Assembly (NCBI RefSeq): GCF_001598475.1
Contig: NZ_BCZA01000001.1
Span: 186,001 to 250,000, forward strand
DNA: 64,000 nucleotides
DNA from: Pantoea agglomerans NBRC 102470
GTDB lineage: Bacteria > Pseudomonadota > Gammaproteobacteria > Enterobacterales > Enterobacteriaceae
Reading direction: 5' to 3'
The notes under the pieces are model-generated. The model searched no databases. It saw only the letters and a program-made list of their open reading frames with translations, and was not told where the DNA came from. How positions within the stretch are numbered: the first letter of the stretch is position 1; the number at the start of each line of letters is the position of its first letter. A program made the position numbers and the translations under genes. Below are positions 60,401 through 64,000 of the stretch, in pieces.

Positions 60401-62514
60401 ACGATTCAAAACAGACCAGCTACGGCGCGGGCGGCAGCTTTACCTTTGGCTCAATGTCGGTGTCCGGCTATGCCAGCGTCAATCAGGACAAAATGCACAG
60501 CAACTTTGACAGCGTGCAGGAGCAGAGCGGTATCTATGCCGGTAACGGCGGCTTTGACATCACCGTCGGCAATCATACCCAGCTGAACGGTGCAGTGATT
60601 GCCAGCCAGGGCGATGCGGCAGACAACCGTCTGGATACCGGTACGCTCGGCTTCACCGATATCGGCAATGCGGCGGACTACAGGGTCAGCCACAGCGGCG
60701 GCAGCATCGCGCTTTCCAGCGGTGGCGGCATGGGTGCGCAGATGCTGTCCAGCGTGGCGTCCAACGCCGCCAGCACGCTGCTGTCGGGCCTGAACAACAA
60801 CGGCCATGCCGAAGGCACCACGCAGTCGGCGGTGGCAAACGGCACCGTGATCATCCGCGACCGGGTCAACCAGAAGCAGGACGTATCAGATCTCAGCCGT
60901 GACACCGAACATGCCAACGACAGCATCAGCGCGATCTTTGACAAAGAGAAAGAGCAGAAGCGGCTTCAGACTGCTCAGTTAGCCGGTGAAATCAGCGGCC
61001 AGATGACAAATATCGTCACGACCATGGGCGATATCAAAGGGCTTGAGAAGGCGCAGAGTGCGAAGAACGCTGAGACGCTGCCCGCCGGAGCAACTGAAAA
61101 ACAGCGGGGAGAGTGGCTGGAGAAAATGCGTGATTCGCCAGAGTATCAGGCGGAGATGAAGCAGTGGGGTATTGGCAGTACATCTCAGAAGGTCGCACAG
61201 ACGGTCGGCAGTATTCTGACGGGGCTGGTGACCGGCAATGCAGGTCAGGCGGTCGCAGGCGGCCTTAATCCGTGGGCAGCTCAGCTGATTAAGAAGGAAA
61301 CGACCGACGCTTCCGGCAACGTTGATGTGGCAACCAATGCCATGGCCCATGCCGTGTGGGGTGCAGTATCATCGCAGATGTCCGGGGGAAGTGCGGCGGC
61401 CGGTGCGGCGGGCGCGTTCAGCGGCGAGCTTGCCACACGCTATATTGCAGAGAAGTACTGGGGCGCGGACACGCCAGAGAAGATAGCGGCGCTGGGGCAG
61501 GAAGACCGCGAGCAGCTGAGCCTGCTCGGCACGCTGGCGGCAGGACTGGCGGGCGGCATGGTGGGCAACAGCAGTTCTGCGGCGACGAGCGGCGCGATTG
61601 CGGGCAAAAATGCAGTTAATAACAACCTGTTTGGCGGAACTGAAGACGGTCAAGAGAAGTTCGTGCGTGAGCAGGGCAAAGATATCCTGTCCTGTGCCGA
61701 TGATCCGACGTCAGCCAGTTGTCAGCGTGGTCAGGCGATGAAGGATGCGTTGACGGTAGCACTTCCTGTGGGGCTTGGTGGCGGTGTATTGATTGCGGCT
61801 ACTCCTGAAATTGCCGCTATTCTGAAGGCTGGAATTGAATCCTGTTCCGGAGCACTAGCTTTATGTATTAATAATCTTGGTCTTCAGACTTCTGAGATTA
61901 TCGTCCCGGGCGGAGTGGGAGCCGGTGGGGCAGTTGGGATAGGTAAGACAGCGGCGGAAGCTGCTGCTGCGAAAGCAGAAACTGTGGCGACTAATACGGC
62001 GAAGAATAATCCATCATGGAAAGCAGGTGACTATCTTAATGACTTTAAACCCTCCCCTACACCTCTTGAGCTAGTTAAAGAGCAGGCTGGCAAGGGTTCA
62101 CAAACTGCATATATCAGGATGGATCATATCCTTAACGGGGAAGTGAAAACACTTAAGGATGGGACAAAAGTTGGGTCTGGTGGCCACTATATTCGTGATT
62201 CAAATATTAAAATAGATAAGGTAACGGGTACACCTGATACCAATGGCGTTTCGACAGGATATATCTCAGTGAGAGATCCAGCAACAGGACAATGGATAAA
62301 TAAGAAAGCTGAAACTACATTCTTCCCTGAGCAGTGGTCAAAAAGACAGACGGCTCAGGAGATTGAGAGTGCGTTCAAAAATTCTGAAAGAATACCTAAC
62401 ACAGAAATGTGGAGCGGGAAATCATCTAGCGGTGTGAAGATTCAAGGCTATTATGGCAAACCTGATGGAACAGGTGCGACTGCATGGCCTGTTTATACAG
62501 GGAGGAATAAGTAA
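51412..62514 (+). CDS. cdiA: CdiA filamentous hemagglutinin-type toxin with C-terminal EndoU nuclease
   Basis: A 3,700-residue two-partner exoprotein. An extended signal peptide (residues 1-67, ending PVQA) leads the TPS domain (about 75-330, with NPSGITCNGCGF near 184). Residues about 330-1720 are FHA-type beta-helix repeats (DNxxGxI/LxxxGxL). A distinct, less repetitive part (about 1724-2163) carries a lysine cluster and the conserved FVNQKQWLSSDYMQNAL to DIVWLVNQTVTLPDG block. FHA-2 repeats reach about 3180, then the pretoxin region ends at VNNN (3402-3405), a variant of VENN. The last 295 residues are the toxin: Cys-containing hydrophobic helices, then an EndoU-like domain with His3572 (DHILNG), His3592 (GGHY), Lys3631-3632 and TTFFPEQWS, and Thr3690 (TAWPVY). 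This predicts an RNase delivered to neighbours. An alternative GTG start is 9 bases upstream. Confidence 0.93.
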   Translation: MNKLCYRLIFNRIRGMLMVVSDITRSGYSRVARSPKRTSYAEARVRISPLSFALWLAAGVVSLPVQANIVADSSAPGSQQPTVMATANGLPQINIQTPNSQGVSRNQYSQLDVDARGAILNNSHQNTATQLGGMVAANPWLSKQEATVILNEVNSRNPSQLNGFIEVAGKRAAVVIANPSGITCNGCGFINASRNTLTTGQALIENGQLKGFDVNGGRINIEGQGLNDSDADYTQIIAQSVAVNAKVHARELNVVTGRNQVATEGTVTTVKADNGTTRPEFALDVAAIGGMYAHKITLTGTEKGVGVRNAGELGASAGELHLTVDGRLENSGTLQSQAALQIASNGDQENRGNIVSQQDVTLASSGTLRNSGLVSAGRNATLSASTIESTAESTLAAGVGGNETLSQPGNLLLTSQGELKARGKNLAHDQIQARGSRVDLAGSQTSADAIALTSTQADISTQGATVAGRTLGIQAATALNNDDGKLAAGSLAVAAQNVSNNRGLLRQQNREALTISTGSLLNNQGTLSNEGDTRLQAEHIENRSGLIAGNGDSLQLDTPWLDNQGGTVQLAGNNSALNLNATRLEGNQGNLLSAGALTLSGDRLDLSQAHTQAEALTLKAGTLDHRQGLLSQRGAGEMAIAVSGDTDNRDGRIESGGNLHFASGCLDNSGGTLLAAGSGDLQLDVQEFLTNAQGALQASHNLQLTSASLDNQQGLIASTGGDATLMTREAIDNTQGRIEAGQQVTLRSQALDNQRGTLLGRGVTIDTQQGELNNTGGNLVARTDLSISSGTTDNHSGLIQSGGDLTLDTHGQALINRDSGKAGIISGGALALNSGDLDNQNGVIATASAASISSGLLTNIDGTLMSDGALTLKTGALDNQRGLLQSGQALSLDTHGAQLNNSASGDRGGIVARGNLQLSTGKLAGDHGVIQGQNLVIDTQGQAADFRSALLSASGELLLSSGALDNSGGRLQSGGDMQLNTHGEALNNAASGGVIAGANLHISSGDLDNSTGSLVSAGAMRLTSGGLNNVDGIINADHGLTLESSSVDNQRGLLQSGEALSVNTQGGELNNRDSGERGGIVAGGDLLLSSGQIDGRSGVMLGQNIRIDTHQQTFDHQQGQLGAKGILQLDSGLLNNRAGRIESGGDLQLDTHGNSLINRESGAAGGLFSAGMLKLYSGALDNLRGFITGHSGAQVVTGDINNQSGTLTGGKGRLDLTSGELQNQGGLLQAGSDMTLNTQGHALINRDSGDQRGIVALNSLDLRSGAIDNQAGFIAAGQQASLSASELNNSQGQVAGNGGLTFNGQALNNSDGKLQSAGDITLTTAGQTLTNQRGLIAGAGNLNIESGALDNQQGQIQGGTDLTLNAGQNALLNQAGKLLSAGTLSLTAGQLNNNDGLVQSVGNGTLLLSQQLDNRSGMIQGGQQMTITTPSLINRDTRQSGKGIEAGSLTIETGTLDNSQGALRAKQRLALTVQQALDNVSGLISSADTLTIQDSAQGQALAINNQQGTLIADKEAQINAASLSGDGQVLSQGNLGITLAGDFHNLSEVKANGTLRLTAGGNVTNDGTLAAQQALFLTAQNISNQANGEISGGQTEITAADTLNNRGLIDGGLTHLVAGVLNNSGTGRIYGDHIAIAATLLNNLSEAGKAAVIAARQRLDIAAGTLNNRDHALIYSDGDLHIGGQLDTNNQATGQGQQLNNDGATIEAGQDATISMAEINNTNRHLTTQVVTTEDSQHHDAVLKGHTDRFDWAGVDTSKKNKYGVHTAKMPDGTSGSEFYEYDYRRIVKETQIQESDPGKILSGGNMTFSAGRLNNHDSQIVAGAVLGGQIGELNNQATKGTRVTTDDGKSVRWYAKKKKKKLGGTKTSQGKDKKNYRPAPVTETIDLQTLSWQANAAPQGNGYQTGNRQQQGVTAQADRIGTPALQQAVAAVALSATDSGSALLPAGLRYDSALTLDKLGSLKDRPLLLPAGQQFSLTLPATVVDGQTITPVIRAVSPDIRLPDNSLYQLQPGSDSHYLVETDPRFVNQKQWLSSDYMQNALTTDSSRILKRLGDGYYEQRLVRDQIIQLTGNRYISGYGSDEDQYRGLMNNGVAFGKAYDLELGVALTPAQMALLTSDIVWLVNQTVTLPDGTQQTVLVPQVYAKVKEGDLTGDGALIGGGSVALNARNDITNSGTIKGRDVTQLTAQSLTNSGYISGNTINLTARQDITNLGGVISGDKQVSLLAGRDITSQSTLRGDGTDRWIDRPAGIYVQGTDGALTLSALNNITLAASDIGNAGEKSTTKIQAGNDLTLGTLSTQHTENDSWNSSNYRRLSQQSDAGSRITAGGALQLSAGQDIRATAADVTAGGALTASAGRDIVLSAGNSRTDLTEHSRQSSKGLLSGSSLETHDELHSSEALSTTLSGDSVRLQAGRDIAVKGSNVAGTQDVALTAGNDLNLNSATTSLNDLKGKRETHSTGLDRTTLTSGGDVALKAGRDLNSQAAGIAADKNVTLQAGRDVNLLAAETGSGNSYKSGKKVEINESVRQQGTEIASGGSTTVKAGQDVNSEAAQVTASGNIAVGAGRDINLTTATESDYAYKEETKTKKGVLSKKTTHTISEDSDTRENGTLLSGDNVTLNAGNNLLVQGSQVVGDGTVALRAGNNVNIVAATNTDSTWRFSETKKSGLMGTGGIGITVGSSKSVHNLRDKGTTQSQSASIVGSTGGNVSIVAGGQAHVSGSDLVAGRDLAITGDSVIIDPGHDKRTHDELFEQKKSGLTLALSGVVGEAINNAVAAAQTSKKESDGRLAALQATKAALSGVQAVLGGQLAEASADPNNGLGVSLSLTTQKSKSQQHQASDSVAGSTLNAGKNLSITSAGKGRGEHSGDILIAGSQLKAAGDSSLNAARDIVLSGAANTQESSGKNSSGGGGVGISFGAGQGSAGISIFASVNGAKGKESGNGTRWSETTLDSGGRVSLNSGRDTTLNGAQVSGNQVTADVGRDLTITSQQDSDRYDSKQTSYGAGGSFTFGSMSVSGYASVNQDKMHSNFDSVQEQSGIYAGNGGFDITVGNHTQLNGAVIASQGDAADNRLDTGTLGFTDIGNAADYRVSHSGGSIALSSGGGMGAQMLSSVASNAASTLLSGLNNNGHAEGTTQSAVANGTVIIRDRVNQKQDVSDLSRDTEHANDSISAIFDKEKEQKRLQTAQLAGEISGQMTNIVTTMGDIKGLEKAQSAKNAETLPAGATEKQRGEWLEKMRDSPEYQAEMKQWGIGSTSQKVAQTVGSILTGLVTGNAGQAVAGGLNPWAAQLIKKETTDASGNVDVATNAMAHAVWGAVSSQMSGGSAAAGAAGAFSGELATRYIAEKYWGADTPEKIAALGQEDREQLSLLGTLAAGLAGGMVGNSSSAATSGAIAGKNAVNNNLFGGTEDGQEKFVREQGKDILSCADDPTSASCQRGQAMKDALTVALPVGLGGGVLIAATPEIAAILKAGIESCSGALALCINNLGLQTSEIIVPGGVGAGGAVGIGKTAAEAAAAKAETVATNTAKNNPSWKAGDYLNDFKPSPTPLELVKEQAGKGSQTAYIRMDHILNGEVKTLKDGTKVGSGGHYIRDSNIKIDKVTGTPDTNGVSTGYISVRDPATGQWINKKAETTFFPEQWSKRQTAQEIESAFKNSERIPNTEMWSGKSSSGVKIQGYYGKPDGTGATAWPVYTGRNK
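53851..55398 (+). repeat. Six super-repeats of about 261 bases in cdiA
   Basis: A landmark motif (QALINRDSGKAG-like: LINRDSG, LNNSASGD, LNNAASG, LNNRDSGER, LINRESG, LINRDSGDQ) recurs at 53851, 54106, 54367, 54616, 54877 and 55138, that is every 249-261 bases (83-87 residues). Each unit also holds SGxLDNxxGxI-type coils, so about four beta-helix turns make one unit. It looks like segmental duplication in the filament shaft; recombination may change its length. Confidence 0.85.
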
Positions 62515-62993
62515 TGTTGAATGATAAAATTATTTTCTGGTGGGATGAAAATAGTAATTTATTTGTTCCTATAGGGGGTGGAATACGTAAATCCTTTGAT
62601 GGAACGGTATTGGGATATGGAGCGCGTGAGATTTCAGGATGGTTATCCAATGACATTCAATATGGTATTCATTCTGTTGATATCTGGGTGAAAAACCTCA
62701 CTGATCTTGCATCAGGCAAAACAACTGAAGGCAACTTCGGCATAGGTAATGCCCACTGGGTGATGGTTACGCATGATAAGGTATTTATTGGGTGTGAGTA
62801 CGTTGAAGAGCAACAGGTGCTTTTAACCATAGAACAAACATTATATGTACTGGAGCAGTATCGATTATTCCTGGAAGGATCTTATACAAAAGACTTCCCG
62901 CCAGAACCAATCGATGTTGAGTATTTAGCAGAAGGTAGAGATGCTATAACACAGTATGAATCTTTAGACGGAGCATATTGTTTACCTTATTAA
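62514..62993 (+). CDS. Predicted immunity protein CdiI of the EndoU CdiA toxin
   Basis: A 159-residue acidic protein that I do not recognise. Its ATG overlaps the cdiA stop (TAATG) and a strong GGAGG lies 9 bases upstream, so its synthesis is coupled to the toxin. By position it should bind and neutralise the EndoU domain. It is rich in Trp/Tyr (IIFWWDENSN, GNAHWVMVTHDKV) and has an acidic C-terminal half. The base composition is A+T-rich, like the toxin end of cdiA and unlike the cdiA body, which supports acquisition as one module. A terminator follows. Confidence 0.8.
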   Translation: MLNDKIIFWWDENSNLFVPIGGGIRKSFDGTVLGYGAREISGWLSNDIQYGIHSVDIWVKNLTDLASGKTTEGNFGIGNAHWVMVTHDKVFIGCEYVEEQQVLLTIEQTLYVLEQYRLFLEGSYTKDFPPEPIDVEYLAEGRDAITQYESLDGAYCLPY

Positions 62994-63005
62994 TAATTAA
63001 CAATC

Positions 63006-63034
63006 AATCCCGCCATTAGCTGACGGGATTTTTT
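63006..63034 (+). terminator. Terminator after the immunity gene
   Basis: AATCCCG / CGGGATT stem around an 11-base loop, then TTTT. It ends the cdiBAI unit. Confidence 0.75.
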
Positions 63035-63065
63035 CACAACCAGAAAATTGAGAATAACTTCCTGG

Positions 63066-63252
63066 GACCACATCCTTAGACGGAAACGTTGATGTGGCCC
63101 CCAATGCTATGGCACATGCCGTGTGGGGTAAAGTTTCCGCTCATATGTCTGGCGGAAATGGCGCTGCGGGTACTTTCAGTGGAGAATTGGCCACACGCTA
63201 CATCGCGGAGAAATACTGGGGCGCAGATACCCCAGAGAAGATAGCGGCGCTG
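63066..63252 (+). pseudogene. Displaced cdiA pretoxin fragment
   Basis: About 60 codons (SLDGNVDVAPNAMAHAVWG... ELATRYIAEKYWGADTPEKIAAL) closely match the intact cdiA pretoxin region at nucleotides about 61314-61494, but begin with no start codon of their own and break off at about 63252. The fragment is a remnant from a cdiA-like gene, as seen in orphan toxin modules downstream of other CDI loci. It is not expected to be translated as an independent protein. Confidence 0.85.
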
Positions 63253-64000
63253 ACCAGCTTAACGTGCACGGCAGCGAAGTGATCGCCGGTAAAGATCTCT
63301 CCCTGAGCGGCAGCGACGTGACCCTCAGTGCGGCCGAAAACAGCCACACCGCACTGACGAAAACCGAGCAGAAGCAGAGCGGGCTGACGCTGGCGCTGTC
63401 CGGCACCGTGGGTGCGGCGCTGAACACGGCAGTGCAGACCGCCCGCACGGCCGATGAGAGCGGCGCTGACGGCGGCTCAGGCCGCGCAGGCGTACCAGAT
63501 GGACGGCGCGCAGACCGACGCGGCGAACGCCAGAAACACCGCCGCAGGCCTGAAGCCGGGCGACAAAGGTTATGAAGAAGGCTCCACCAACTCGATCGGC
63601 ATCAGTCTTTCTTACGGCAGCCAGACGTCGAAAAGCGAGACCCGCACCGAAAGCCGTGAAGCGCAGGGCAGTACGCTGGGCGCGGGCGGTAACCTGGCCA
63701 TCACCGCCACCGGCGCACAGCCGGGCAGCGCGGGCGACATCCTCGTGCAGGGCAGCCAGCTTCAGGCGGGCGGCGACCTCGGGCTGACGGCGAAAAACGA
63801 CATCAGCCTGCTTTCAGCGCAGAACAGCGAGCGCACCGACAGCACTAGCAGCAGCAAGGGCGGCAGCCTGGGTATCGGCCTGACCGCCGGGTCGGGCGGC
63901 TACGGTATCAGCGTTTCAGCCAGCGTCAACGCGGGCAAAGGCCGCGAGAACGGCAACGGGCTGACCCATACCGAGACTACGCTCACGGCGGGCAACGGGC
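63253..64000 (+). pseudogene. Displaced, frame-disrupted cdiA repeat fragment (runs off the window)
   Basis: From about 63252 the sequence changes to a CdiA repeat region: DQLNVHGSEVIAGKDLSLSGSDVTL and KQSGLTLALSGTVGAALNTAVQTAR match the style of cdiA residues about 2700-2960 (SGLTLALSGVVGEAINNAVAAAQ there). The frame breaks at about 63453; from there AALTAAQAAQAYQMDGAQTDAANARN and later SIGISLSYGSQTSKSETRTESREAQG continue in the next frame to the window edge. It is G+C-rich. The order, pretoxin first and repeats after, is reversed relative to intact cdiA, so this is a rearranged remnant. Whether the gene recovers beyond the window is unknown. Confidence 0.75.

Noticed and set aside
62426..62656. 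Minus-strand frame across the cdiA/immunity junction
   Set aside because: It overlaps the coupled stop/start of the two genes and has no signal for expression.

Overview
The window comes from the chromosome of an enterobacterium. From yceJ-solA-bssS-dinI-pyrC-yceB-grxB through rimJ-yceH-mviM-murJ, the flgNMA/flgBCDEFGHIJKL block, rne-rluC-yceF-yceD-rpmF-plsX-fabHDG-acpP-fabF-pabC-mltG-tmk-holB-ycfH-ptsG to hinT-ycfL-lpoB-thiK-nagZ-ycfP-ndh, gene order follows the Escherichia coli 23-25 min region almost gene for gene. Three departures point to a plant-associated genus such as Pantoea or Erwinia (inference): mdtH is absent between grxB and rimJ; a rhamnogalacturonide-use pair with a KdgR-like operator stands where E. 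coli has fhuE; and a large two-partner secretion locus follows ndh.

Layout. 1-8655 is housekeeping: a truncated cytochrome b561, N-methyltryptophan oxidase, the biofilm regulator BssS, an unidentified 90-residue gene, SOS-controlled dinI, pyrC, yceB, grxB, rimJ, yceH and mviM, with a GC-rich non-coding stretch of about 620 bases between pyrC and yceB. 8778-22258 holds the lipid II flippase murJ, then the flagellar rod/hook/ring genes with their anti-sigma factor and chaperone; two sigma-28 promoters are readable. 22259-26674 holds an octamer array, rne and the long rne/rluC divergent region. 26675-38853 is the ribosome/fatty-acid/peptidoglycan/nucleotide run. 39143-43375 is ptsG plus the pectin-derived sugar pair. 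43740-49063 is hinT to ndh.

49654-62993 is a contact-dependent growth inhibition (CDI) locus: outer-membrane transporter CdiB, a 3,700-residue filamentous CdiA with a C-terminal EndoU-type nuclease domain, and a 159-residue immunity protein whose start overlaps the cdiA stop. The toxin and immunity part is visibly richer in A+T than the body of cdiA. After the immunity gene, 63066-64000 contains displaced, frame-disrupted pieces of another cdiA: first a pretoxin piece, then a repeat-region piece, in the opposite order to the intact gene. The edge of the window cuts this region.

The most interesting non-gene signals are a 188-base element with 20-base terminal inverted repeats and internal hairpins after murJ, the GC-rich inverted element pair after pyrC, the (CTTTCACG)8(CACACACG)3 array after flgL, the 261-base super-repeat inside cdiA, and promoter placement at yceD (and less clearly rluC) that suggests leaderless mRNAs. 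Everything here was read by eye; no database search was run.
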